From: an uncultured Prevotella sp.
GTDB lineage: Bacteria > Bacteroidota > Bacteroidia > Bacteroidales > Bacteroidaceae
DNA: 64,000 nucleotides
NCBI GenBank assembly: GCA_905235325.1
Contig: CAJOLE010000001.1
Coordinates: 1 to 64,000 of the forward strand
Reading direction: 5' to 3'
Position 1 is the stretch's first letter, and each line of letters opens with the position of its first letter. Below are positions 27,408-36,900 of the stretch, piece by piece. The notes under the pieces are model-generated. The model saw only the letters and a program-made list of their open reading frames with translations. It was not told the DNA's origin and did no database searches. A program made the translations under genes and the position numbers.

Positions 27408-28799
27408 TCAGAACGGGGCCGGAAGCTCGAAGACCATCCGCTCGCCAGTGACGGGATGAATGAACTCCAGTCGCTCGGCGTGCAGGTACAGCCGGTCGGC
27501 AGGATGGCCGTACAGCTCGTCGCCACGGATGGGGCAGCCCAGGCCGTCGGGGTGGGCACAGTGCATACGCAGCTGGTGGGTGCGGCCGGTGCGGGGCCAG
27601 AGCCGCACGCGGTGGTCGCCGATTACTTCGTAGTCGGTGACGGCCTCCTTGCCGCGCTCGTAGTCAACCACCTGTCGCGGGCGGTTGATGGGGTCGCAGA
27701 GCAAGGGCAGCGAGATGGTGCCTTTTTGGCGAAAGGTGACGGGTGACGGGCGAAAGGTGACGGGTGACGGGCGATGGGAGGTGTCTAAGAGGGCGACGTA
27801 GGTCTTGCGGATGGTGTGGTCGGTAAACTGGCGCTGAAGGCTGACGTAGACGCTGCGGTTCTTCGCCGCAACCATCAGTCCGCTGGTGCCCATGTCCAGG
27901 CGGTGGGCCAGCAGCGAGTCGGGGTAGCGCTGATGGAGGATGGTGGCCACGGAGTAGGGGCCTACACGGCCGGGAACGCTGAGCAGGCCCGACGGTTTGT
28001 TGAGCACGATGATCCAGTCGTCCTCATAGACGATGTCGATGTCCAGCAGCGGTCGTTCCGACAGTTCCTCGGGATTGGGGTCGACGTCGAGCCCCTGCAG
28101 CATCCACGTCAGCACGGGCTTGCACTTGCCGCGGCAGGCCGGGTAGAACCGCCCGTGCTGGCGGATCATTCCCGACTCATCGTCGCCTACCCGTAGCCTT
28201 TCCGTCTTGGGCGGCGGTCCCCACCAGAACTCGGCCATGCAGAGGGGCTTTAGTCCCTGACTGTAGGCATACTGCAGCAGCTTCGGTGCGCAGCAGTCGC
28301 CCGTGCCGCCCGGCGGCAGTGGGTATTTGCGGCGGATGCGCGCCGAGCTGTGATAGTCCTGCCACACGCTGACGACGTCCTTCACCTCGCCGCGGGCATT
28401 CAGGAACCGGTACTGCCTGAAGAGCCACTGCTGCAGCTCCTGCGACAGCTGCTTGTGGTCGGGGGACTCCCTGATGCGCCGCTCCTCCTGCTTGAAGTAG
28501 CCGTCCGGTTGCTGGGCATCGAAGACGGGCGGCACGAAGTAGGGCCAGTCGTTGCGCCCTTCGAGCAGTCCCGAGTAGGCGGCGACGAAGGCCTGGGAAG
28601 CCCCCTCCAGCATCCCTCCGTCGGGGGAGTCTACAACCAGTACGCCGAACATCTTCCCCTCGGTGAGCGTCATCCGCCCCAGTTCCTGCTGTAGCTCGCG
28701 CGCTGCCAGGACGGCCAGCGGGTGGGGCTCGTAGCAGAACGGGTAGGTGAACCGTTCGGGCGGCGTGATGTCGGTATGTAAAGGATGAATGATAGCCAT
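27408..28799 (-). CDS. RluA family pseudouridine synthase
   Basis: LLAHRLDMGTSGLMVAAKN; GRTHQLRMH...CPIRGDELYG. Confidence 0.92.
   Translation of the reverse strand: MAIIHPLHTDITPPERFTYPFCYEPHPLAVLAARELQQELGRMTLTEGKMFGVLVVDSPDGGMLEGASQAFVAAYSGLLEGRNDWPYFVPPVFDAQQPDGYFKQEERRIRESPDHKQLSQELQQWLFRQYRFLNARGEVKDVVSVWQDYHSSARIRRKYPLPPGGTGDCCAPKLLQYAYSQGLKPLCMAEFWWGPPPKTERLRVGDDESGMIRQHGRFYPACRGKCKPVLTWMLQGLDVDPNPEELSERPLLDIDIVYEDDWIIVLNKPSGLLSVPGRVGPYSVATILHQRYPDSLLAHRLDMGTSGLMVAAKNRSVYVSLQRQFTDHTIRKTYVALLDTSHRPSPVTFRPSPVTFRQKGTISLPLLCDPINRPRQVVDYERGKEAVTDYEVIGDHRVRLWPRTGRTHQLRMHCAHPDGLGCPIRGDELYGHPADRLYLHAERLEFIHPVTGERMVFELPAPF
27729..27770 (-). repeat. Exact 2x21-bp in-frame tandem duplication within the pseudouridine synthase
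   Basis: gcgaaaggtgacgggtgacgg twice in succession, giving RPSPVTFRPSPVTFRQ. Confidence 0.95.
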
Positions 28800-28897
28800 T
28801 TGGGCTGCAAAGATAAAAAATAAATGCGAATTATGGGCTTTTTCTTAGAATAATTGTGTACCTTTGCCGACAAATAAACAATAAACTACTAACAACT

Positions 28898-31800
28898 ATG
28901 CACAGAAGAACACTTTTCGGCCTGATGGCACTCCTGCTGACGGCCATGACCCTCCACGCCCAGACAGCGGTGGTGACCACCCACTGGGCACTCGACAAGA
29001 CCATCAAAGACCTCACCCCGGCCAGTGCCGCCTACGAGAAGGCTACCGCCGCGACCGTCGGCTGCGAGGGCACCGACGTGTCGAAGATGCTCAGCACGAG
29101 CGTCGCCTTCGGCTCGAAACTCGCCTTCCAGGCCATCATTACCCCCGCGAGCTACGCCACCAAGGAGGTGACGGGCCTCGCCCTGCTGCGCTTCAAGGTG
29201 CAGGGTGCTGCCGACGGCACCGACGACTACGGCATGACGCTGCAGCTGCAGCCCACCGGCGACCTGACCTACGTGCCGACTCAGGTCAGCGTGAGCGTGG
29301 CCTCGTGGGTGAAGAACACGGCGGCGGCCTTCGAGGTGGTGCTGCGCAAGCTGAATGCCGACGGCGAGGTGACGCAGACCTACGAGCTGGGCCAGGTGAA
29401 CAGCCACGCCGACGTCGATGCCCACTACGACGACGTGACGTTCGACGTGCCCGCCACCGCAACGGCCAGTAGCGATGCCTGGCAGGTGGTGGTGCGCATG
29501 GCGAAGGGCTACCAGAACGGCAAGAACCTGGCCATGGGCAACGTCACGCTCGTGGGCAACGCCACGCTCGGCGGCACCGTTCAGACCAGTTCGTTCGCCG
29601 CCACTGTCTCGCCCGAGGGAGCAGGCACCGTCCGTCCCGCCACGACGTCGGTCGTCACCGGCGACAACGTCACCTGCACCGCTACGGCCAACGTCGGCTA
29701 CGCCTTCGAGGGCTGGTATCAGGGAGGCGTGCCCGTGGCCAACGACAATCCCCACACGTTCACCGTCGCCGCCGACACCCAGATGGAGGCCCGCTTCACC
29801 AAGCTGCCCGAGGCCACGCTCGCCTACGGCACGGCGAACCCGCAGATGGGCAGCGTCAGCGGCACGGCCGACGGCGTACCCATCATAACGGTCTCAGGCA
29901 TGGAATCTGTCACCGTCAACGCCGGAACCACCGTCACCCTGACGGCCACGGCAGCCAAGGGCCACTACTTCGTAGGCTGGCGAGACGCCGACGGCAACCT
30001 GCTGTCGACGGCCGAGACGTACACCTTCACGCTCGACGCTGACAAGGCCGCCTACGCCCACTTTGCCATGATCGACAACTACCGCGCCGACCTCACCGCC
30101 TTCCCCGGCGCCGAAGGCTACGGACGCTTCACCACGGGCGGGCGCATGACCGACAACCGCGGCGCCCGCGTCTACTACGTCACCCGCAACGACGACTGCC
30201 CTGACAACGCACTCGTCGAGGGCACCCTGCGCTGGGCCCTGCGCACCGGCGACGACACGCCGCGCACCATCCTCTTCCGCACCTGCGGCACCATCTACCT
30301 GACGTCGAAGCTCGCCCTGAACCATCCCAACGTCACCATTGCCGGACAGACCGCTCCCGGCGGCGGCATCTGCATTGCCGGCTACCAGATGAAGCTCTCG
30401 CAGCCCAACGTCATCATCCGCCACCTGCGCTTCCGCTCCGGCGACCTCACCGCCAGCAGCATGTCGCCCCTCGACGTAGAGAACACCCACCACGTCGTGC
30501 TCGACCACTGCTCGCTGTCGTGGTCGATGGAGGAAAACCTGACGCTCTACGACTGCGACTCCACCACGGTGCAGTGGTGCATCTCGGCCGAGGGCCTCTA
30601 CTACTCGAAGAACGTCAAGGGCGAGCGCTCCTACGGTATGCAGTGGGGCGGCGAGCACGGCACCATGCACCACTGCCTCGTCAGCAACAGTATGAGCCGC
30701 ACGCCGCGCTTCAACGGCGTGCGCCCCAACACCCACGACCGCCGGGCCGACAACGAGTTCGTCAACAACGTCATCTTCAACTGGGGCAGCCACAACTCCG
30801 TCTACGGTGGCGAGTGCTCCACGGGCATCGACGGCGACTACGACCGCGTCTATATGGTCAACAACTACTACCGCCCCGGCCCCGCCACCAAGAGCGGCGC
30901 CGCTAACCGCCGCTACTTCGTCTCAGCCTCGGGCGACAACATTGGTCAGGTGGGCGAGTGGTATCTCAGCGGCAACAAGTTCGAGACATCCTCAAAGTGG
31001 GCTCCGGCCACCAGCATCTGGACCGACGCCGAGCTGCAGAAGGTGAACCAGGACAACTACTACGGCTTCGTCGGCAACAACGCCTCGCGCGCCATGAACT
31101 TCTGGTCGGTGTCGCCGTCGCAGACGCTGGCCGACAAGGCGCTGCTCCATGAGCTGCCCTACGCCCTGAACGGCATGCAGTATGAGACCGCCGACGAGGC
31201 CTTCAGCGCCGTCACCCAGAAGGCCGGCGCCTCGCTGCCCCGCTACGACGAGGTAGACCGCCGCCTGCTGGCCGAGGCCGCCGGCACCCGCGACCCGCAG
31301 TTCCACGGCGCGAGCTTCACCAGTCCGAAGAACGGCGACCTCACCACCCCCGCCGCAGGCATCATCAACTCGCCCGCCGACATCACCCTGCAGCGCTACG
31401 ACGAGTTCTACGCACTCGACGAGGCCGCAGGCCAGACCGTCAAGACCCGCCTGTGGCCCTGGCTCGGCATGGACGAGGACGAGCAGCTGATGGAGGACAC
31501 CGACCAGGACGGCCTGCCCGACGACTACGAGCTGACCGCTGGCCTGAACCCCGCCGACGCGGCCGACGGCTACCGCCTCACGCCCACCGGCTACTCCAAC
31601 CTCGAGGTGTTTCTCAACGGCGTGGCCGACGGCCTGATAGACCTCACGCCCTATAAGCGGGCAAAGACCGTTGAGCGCCGAAACCTGTTTAACGCCGTGG
31701 TCAGCCCGGCCGCCGTGCCCGGCGTTTCTCCGTCGGGCACCACCACATTCCCGACCATCGCCGCCGCCGTTGCCGATGCCGAACAGAAGGCCACCAAGGA

Positions 31801-32995
31801 TTCACCTTATTATATCTTTATCGAGGCCGGCACCTACAACGAGCACGTGGAAATCAACAAACCCTACATCCACCTGACCGGCCAGAGCCGCGACCGCGTC
31901 GTCATCGCCGACAACAAGACGAAGGACGACGACGGCAACATCGGCAAGACAGCCACCGTCTACGTCAACGCCAACGACGTGACCCTCGACAACCTGACCA
32001 TCCGCAACACCTACGGGCAGGGCCGGCAGGCACTGGCACTCTACACGCTGGGCGACCGCGTCAGCGTCACCCAGTGCCGCATCGAGGGCTGGCAGGACAC
32101 CTACCGCACGGGCCGCAACGGCCAGCGTCACCTCGTCAGCGAGTGCGTCATCAGCGGCACCACCGACTTCATCTACAACGCCGGCGACGTCTTCTTCGAC
32201 CGCGACACCCTGCAGCTCACCAACACGACGAACGTCATCGTCGCCCCCACCCACATCAACCCCCAGTGGGGCTACGTCTTCCGCGACGCCGTCATCACCA
32301 CCGTGCCCGGCGCATCTCCGTCGGGAGCCACCACCGACCTCGGCCGCCCTTGGGGCGACACGCCGATGGCCACGTTCATCGACACCCGTCTGGCCTCCGG
32401 CGTCAGCATCACCCCTGCCGGCTGGCGCGACATGGGCGGACTGCCCATCCAGATGGCCGAGTATAACACCCGCGACGCCGACGGCCAGCCCGTGGACCTG
32501 AGCCAGCGCAAGACGCAGTTTACCGCCGACGGCAAGACCGCCACGAGCAAGGCCGTGCTCACCGCGGCTGAAGCCGCCACCTACACCATCCAGAACGTGC
32601 TCAGCGGCTCCGACCAGTGGCAGGCCGACCGCCAGGGCCGCATCCTCGATGCGCCGGAGCTGACCGTCAGCGGGCCTACCCTCAGCTGGACCGACCCGAC
32701 GGGGCAGGCCGCCTGCTTCCTGCTGACCGTCGACGGGCACTACTACCTGCTGACGGGCAATGCCATGACCTTCAGCGGCGGCTTGTCGCCCGTCGCCGTC
32801 AGCGTGCAGAGCATCTCCGAGCAGGGCGTGCTGGGGCGCACGGCAACGGCCGAAGGCATACGGCCCGCAGTCTCAGTCGGGACCGTCAGGAGCGACGGCG
32901 ACGCCCCGGCCGTCTACAGCCTCGGCGGCATCCGCCTGTCGCGGCCGCGGTCAGGCATCAGCGTCAGCAGAGGAAAGAAGTTTGTGAATCGTTAA
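28898..32995 (+). CDS. Modular pectinase: PL1-type pectate lyase fused to CE8 pectin methylesterase, with InlB-type repeats and a TSP3-like segment
   Basis: FPGAEGYGRFTTGG...VTIAGQTAPGGG..VIIRHLRFRSGD..DHCSLSWSMEEN (PL1); FIEAGTYNEHV..GTTDFIYNAGDVFFD..LGRPWGD (CE8); FEGWYQGG B-repeat motif. Confidence 0.9.
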   Translation: MHRRTLFGLMALLLTAMTLHAQTAVVTTHWALDKTIKDLTPASAAYEKATAATVGCEGTDVSKMLSTSVAFGSKLAFQAIITPASYATKEVTGLALLRFKVQGAADGTDDYGMTLQLQPTGDLTYVPTQVSVSVASWVKNTAAAFEVVLRKLNADGEVTQTYELGQVNSHADVDAHYDDVTFDVPATATASSDAWQVVVRMAKGYQNGKNLAMGNVTLVGNATLGGTVQTSSFAATVSPEGAGTVRPATTSVVTGDNVTCTATANVGYAFEGWYQGGVPVANDNPHTFTVAADTQMEARFTKLPEATLAYGTANPQMGSVSGTADGVPIITVSGMESVTVNAGTTVTLTATAAKGHYFVGWRDADGNLLSTAETYTFTLDADKAAYAHFAMIDNYRADLTAFPGAEGYGRFTTGGRMTDNRGARVYYVTRNDDCPDNALVEGTLRWALRTGDDTPRTILFRTCGTIYLTSKLALNHPNVTIAGQTAPGGGICIAGYQMKLSQPNVIIRHLRFRSGDLTASSMSPLDVENTHHVVLDHCSLSWSMEENLTLYDCDSTTVQWCISAEGLYYSKNVKGERSYGMQWGGEHGTMHHCLVSNSMSRTPRFNGVRPNTHDRRADNEFVNNVIFNWGSHNSVYGGECSTGIDGDYDRVYMVNNYYRPGPATKSGAANRRYFVSASGDNIGQVGEWYLSGNKFETSSKWAPATSIWTDAELQKVNQDNYYGFVGNNASRAMNFWSVSPSQTLADKALLHELPYALNGMQYETADEAFSAVTQKAGASLPRYDEVDRRLLAEAAGTRDPQFHGASFTSPKNGDLTTPAAGIINSPADITLQRYDEFYALDEAAGQTVKTRLWPWLGMDEDEQLMEDTDQDGLPDDYELTAGLNPADAADGYRLTPTGYSNLEVFLNGVADGLIDLTPYKRAKTVERRNLFNAVVSPAAVPGVSPSGTTTFPTIAAAVADAEQKATKDSPYYIFIEAGTYNEHVEINKPYIHLTGQSRDRVVIADNKTKDDDGNIGKTATVYVNANDVTLDNLTIRNTYGQGRQALALYTLGDRVSVTQCRIEGWQDTYRTGRNGQRHLVSECVISGTTDFIYNAGDVFFDRDTLQLTNTTNVIVAPTHINPQWGYVFRDAVITTVPGASPSGATTDLGRPWGDTPMATFIDTRLASGVSITPAGWRDMGGLPIQMAEYNTRDADGQPVDLSQRKTQFTADGKTATSKAVLTAAEAATYTIQNVLSGSDQWQADRQGRILDAPELTVSGPTLSWTDPTGQAACFLLTVDGHYYLLTGNAMTFSGGLSPVAVSVQSISEQGVLGRTATAEGIRPAVSVGTVRSDGDAPAVYSLGGIRLSRPRSGISVSRGKKFVNR

Positions 32996-33543
32996 AACAG
33001 CTCCGCCATCTTGGCCAGCAGGTCGTTGCCGCGCAGGTTCGTGGCAACAATCCTGCCTTGCTGGTCGATGAGCACGTTGGCGGGGATTGAGCGGATGTTG
33101 TAAAGCTGGGCGCCGGCGCAGTTCCAGCCTTTGAGGTCGCTCATCTGCGGCCAGGGCATGTTGAGCGTCTCGATGGCTTTCACCCAGGCGGCGTGGTCGT
33201 TGTCTAACGAGACGCCGACCACCTCCAGGCCCTTGTCATGGTAGTCTTTGTAAGCCTTGACGACGGTGGGCATCTCGGCGCGGCAGGGGCCGCACCACGA
33301 GGCCCAGAAGTCGACGAGCGTGTACTTGTTCTTCGCGACGTAGTCGCTCACGCGGAGCGGGGTGCCGTAGGGGGATGGCAGCTCGATGTCGGTGTATTCG
33401 ACGGCGGCGGCGGGGGCCGCGGCGGTCTGCTGCCCGTCGGCGGGTGCCTGGCGGGCGGAATTGCCGGAGCAGGCGGTGAGGGCTGCGGCAACGCCGCAGC
33501 ACAGCAAACTGAGGGTTATGAGGTGTTTTGTCTTCATTGTCAT
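32992..33543 (-). CDS. TlpA-like thioredoxin-fold lipoprotein
   Basis: LVDFWASWCGPCRAEMP; lipobox ALTACS. Confidence 0.9.
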   Translation of the reverse strand: MTMKTKHLITLSLLCCGVAAALTACSGNSARQAPADGQQTAAAPAAAVEYTDIELPSPYGTPLRVSDYVAKNKYTLVDFWASWCGPCRAEMPTVVKAYKDYHDKGLEVVGVSLDNDHAAWVKAIETLNMPWPQMSDLKGWNCAGAQLYNIRSIPANVLIDQQGRIVATNLRGNDLLAKMAELF

Positions 33544-33628
33544 CGTTGTCGTTCTTGCTCCGCAAGCGTCCCTTTGGGGCGTGCGTCCGTTTTTCGTTCT
33601 TGCACGCGAGCCGCGTGCACTCCGGCAT

Positions 33629-34441
33629 TTACAGCAGGTCAAGGCACTGCTCGATGGGGATGCCCCGCTTCTTGTCGTCGAGGTCGCGGTTGCGGTCGAT
33701 GAGGCTGCTGACCACGTCCATGGCGGTGCGTGTACACTGCTTGAGTGGTTCGCCCTTCATCAGGTGGCCAATGAGCACGGCCGAGAAGATGTCGCCCGTG
33801 CCGTGGATGAGGACGGGAATCTCGTCGTAGTCGAGCCTGAAGTACTCGCCGTCGCAGTGGTTGTAGCCGATGACGCAGCTCTGGCCCTCGACACAGGCAC
33901 TTGTGACGAGTGCCGAGCGGCAGCCGATGTCGCGCAGGCGGCTGAGCATCTCGCGGGCCTCCTGCTGCTTCATGCCTTCGGGCAGGTAGGGCATCGAGGT
34001 GAGGTAGCAGGCCTCGGTATAGTTGGGGAACGTCAGGTCGGCCACGGCCACCATCTGCCGCATCAGCTCGACAGAGCGCTGCGTGATGCCGTTGTAGAGC
34101 CGCCCACCGTCGCCCATGATGGGGTCGACGAAGATGGTGGTGCCCTGGCGGGCCAGCTCCGTGCAGTACTTCGACACGAGCAGGGCCTGCTCCTCGCTGA
34201 ACATCAGTCCGGTGCAGACGGCGTCGAAGGTGAATCCGAGCTCGCGCCAGACGGGCAGCACGCCGCGCATATACTCCGTCGTGTCGAGCACGTTGAAACG
34301 GCCGTAGTCGAGCGTGTTCGACACGAGCGACGTCGGCAGGTTGTACGTCGGGTGGCCGAGGTAGGTCAGTATGGGCATCATGGCCACCATGCCCACGTGG
34401 CTGTAGCCTACGACGTCGTTGATGAGCAGTATCTTCTTCAT
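33629..34441 (-). CDS. Pyridoxal/pyridoxamine kinase
   Basis: KKILLINDVVGYSHVGMVAMMPILTYLGH; VDPIMGDGGRLYNGI; HGTGDIFSAVLIGHLMKG. Confidence 0.88.
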   Translation of the reverse strand: MKKILLINDVVGYSHVGMVAMMPILTYLGHPTYNLPTSLVSNTLDYGRFNVLDTTEYMRGVLPVWRELGFTFDAVCTGLMFSEEQALLVSKYCTELARQGTTIFVDPIMGDGGRLYNGITQRSVELMRQMVAVADLTFPNYTEACYLTSMPYLPEGMKQQEAREMLSRLRDIGCRSALVTSACVEGQSCVIGYNHCDGEYFRLDYDEIPVLIHGTGDIFSAVLIGHLMKGEPLKQCTRTAMDVVSSLIDRNRDLDDKKRGIPIEQCLDLL

Positions 34442-34507
34442 TGCGGGTGCAAAGTTACGCATTTTTTCGTAATCATGCAAACATTCGTCGGCTTTCGTTC
34501 ACCTTTT

Positions 34508-34855
34508 GCCCGAAACCCGCCGCCTTTTCAGCAAAACCCGCCGCCTTTTGCGCAAAACCCGCCCCCTTTTGGAAATTCCATGCTGCGGAATACGTCATTC
34601 CTGCCTGCTTGCAAGGTGTAGGTTCAGGTGTAGGTTCAGGTGTCGGTTCGCCGTCGCCGACCGGCCTGCCAGCCTCGTTTTCGGCGTTTCCCTTTGCACC
34701 TTATCCCTATATATAGTTGTCAATAGCAGGTTTTATCCTACACTTCCTACACTTCCTACACCTAAAAAGTTTCAACAGGTGTAGGAAGTGTCGGTAGTGT
34801 AGGATGTATCCTGCTATTCGTAATTAGGTAGTTCTCTTGATGTGCCAGACCGGTA
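34508..34855 (+). repeat. Composite intergenic repeat, copy 3
   Basis: 3x21-bp units, 3x12-bp units, TATATAGTTGTCAATAGCAGG, inverted repeat arms 34722-34763 / 34777-34818, 3' extension shared with copy 2. Confidence 0.92.
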
Positions 34856-34949
34856 ATTCTCTGTTATCCGTGCGCGCCGGGCGCCGACTTAGCGAAAATA
34901 TTGGCCGAAGACAATGGGCAATTGGTAATTATTTTGTACCTTTGCACCG

Positions 34950-36827
34950 ATGAACGCTATAGAGGCACTGACACGGCAGCGACAGCTGCTCCAGATGGAG
35001 TATGAGACGGAGAAAGAGGCTTACCGCCGCCAGACCGAGGAACGCGGACTGGCACGGCTGGTGAAGCGCGGCGATGCGTGGTGGCCGGTCAGCATCGGCC
35101 GCAGCTACTTCAACTCGCTGAACCAGCTCTGCGTCGAGGTGTTTCGCATGGCCGACCAGGACGTCGAGCACAACTTCGAGTACGGCCGGCCGGTGGTGTT
35201 CTTCACCAGAGAGGAGCAGCGGCATAAGTATTATAGCTTCACAGGCACCGTGAGCTATGCCGACGGCGACCGGATGGTGGTCAGCGTGCCCGACACGGCA
35301 CCCCTCGCCGACCTGCAGGCGTCGCCGAGCATCGGCGTGCAGCTGTCGTTCGACGAGACGTCGTACCGCACGATGTTCGACGCCCTCGACCGCGTCATCA
35401 GCGCCAAGGGCCGGCTGGGCTACCTGCGCGACCTCTTCTACTCCCGCCAGGAGGCAGCGACGTTCACCTTCGCGCCGCTGCACTTCCCCTACCTGAACAA
35501 GACGCAGGAGGAGGCGGTGAACAAGGTGCTGAGGGCGAAGGACGTGGCCGTGGTTCACGGGCCGCCGGGCACGGGCAAGACGACGACCCTCGTCGAGGCC
35601 ATCTACGAGACGCTGCGCCGCGAGCCGCAGGTGCTGGTCTGTGCGCAGTCGAACATGGCCGTCGACTGGATTTCGGAGAAGCTCGTCGACCGCGGCGTGC
35701 CCGTACTGAGAATAGGCAATCCGACGCGCGTCGACGACAAGATGCTCAGCTTCACCTACGAGCGCCGCTTCGAGAGCCACCCCGACTACGAGCTGCTGTG
35801 GGCCATCCGGAAGGCCATCCGCGACCTGCGTGCCCACCGCAAGCGGGGCGACGAGAAGTACCACCAGAAGATGGAGCGGCTGAAGGACCGCGCCACGGAA
35901 TTAGAGATACGCATCAACGCACAGCTCTTCGGCGAGGCCCGCGTCGTCGCCTCGACGCTGGTAGGCTCCGCCCACCGGCTGCTCGACGGCCATAAGTTCG
36001 GCACCGTCTTCATCGACGAGGCGGCGCAGGCCTTGGAGGCCGCCTCGTGGATACCCATCCGCCGCTGCACGCGCGTCGTCCTGGCCGGCGACCACTGCCA
36101 GCTGCCGCCGACGGTGAAGAGCATCGACGCCCTGAAGGCCGGACTGGGCACGACGCTGATGGAGCGCATCGTCGGGCAGAAGCCCGAGGTGGTAACGCTG
36201 CTGCGTATGCAGTACCGCATGAACGAGGAGATTATGCGCTTCAGCAGCGACTGGTTCTACGGCGGACAGGTGGAGTCGGCGCCCGAGGTGAAGTACCGCT
36301 CGATACTCGACCTCGACGTGCCGATGGAGTGGGTGGAAGCCTCGCATGACCCCACGGAAGAAGGTGAAAAAGGCTTCGAGGAGTTCGTCGGCGAGTCGTT
36401 TGGGCGCATCAACAAGGTCGAGGCCGAACTGACGCTGCTGACCCTGCAGCAGTACTTCGAGCGCATCGGCAAGACGCGCATCCTGAACGAGCGGCTCGAC
36501 GTGGGCATCATCTCGCCCTACCGCGCACAGGTGCAGTATCTCAGGTCGCAGCTGAAGAAGAGGGAGTGGTTCAAGCCCTTCCGCCAACTCATCACGGTGA
36601 ACACCGTCGACGGCTTCCAGGGGCAGGAGCGCGACATCGTCGTCATCTCGCTCGTCCGCTCGAACGACGAGGGGCAGATCGGATTCCTGCGCGACCTGCG
36701 CCGCATGAACGTGGCCATCACGCGAGCCCGCATGAAGCTCATCATCCTCGGCGACACGGCAACGATGACCCGCCACCCCTTCTACCGCCGCCTCTACGAA
36801 TACATTGAGGCCCTGAAGCAGGGATGA
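34950..36827 (+). CDS. AAA/SF1 DNA-RNA helicase (IGHMBP2/Upf1-like)
   Basis: VVHGPPGTGKTTTLVEAI Walker A; VFIDEAAQALEAA; NTVDGFQGQERDIVVISLVRSN. Confidence 0.93.
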   Translation: MNAIEALTRQRQLLQMEYETEKEAYRRQTEERGLARLVKRGDAWWPVSIGRSYFNSLNQLCVEVFRMADQDVEHNFEYGRPVVFFTREEQRHKYYSFTGTVSYADGDRMVVSVPDTAPLADLQASPSIGVQLSFDETSYRTMFDALDRVISAKGRLGYLRDLFYSRQEAATFTFAPLHFPYLNKTQEEAVNKVLRAKDVAVVHGPPGTGKTTTLVEAIYETLRREPQVLVCAQSNMAVDWISEKLVDRGVPVLRIGNPTRVDDKMLSFTYERRFESHPDYELLWAIRKAIRDLRAHRKRGDEKYHQKMERLKDRATELEIRINAQLFGEARVVASTLVGSAHRLLDGHKFGTVFIDEAAQALEAASWIPIRRCTRVVLAGDHCQLPPTVKSIDALKAGLGTTLMERIVGQKPEVVTLLRMQYRMNEEIMRFSSDWFYGGQVESAPEVKYRSILDLDVPMEWVEASHDPTEEGEKGFEEFVGESFGRINKVEAELTLLTLQQYFERIGKTRILNERLDVGIISPYRAQVQYLRSQLKKREWFKPFRQLITVNTVDGFQGQERDIVVISLVRSNDEGQIGFLRDLRRMNVAITRARMKLIILGDTATMTRHPFYRRLYEYIEALKQG

Positions 36828-36900
36828 AAGACAAAAAATCGCGAAACGATGACTGATATTAAGAATTATTTAGTAACTTTGCACCCCAAAGAAGAAGACA

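Noticed and set aside
33386-34621. 411-aa plus-strand ORF spanning the TlpA/pyridoxal kinase region
   Set aside because: Antisense to two clear CDSs and running into the composite repeat; composition typical of shadow ORFs
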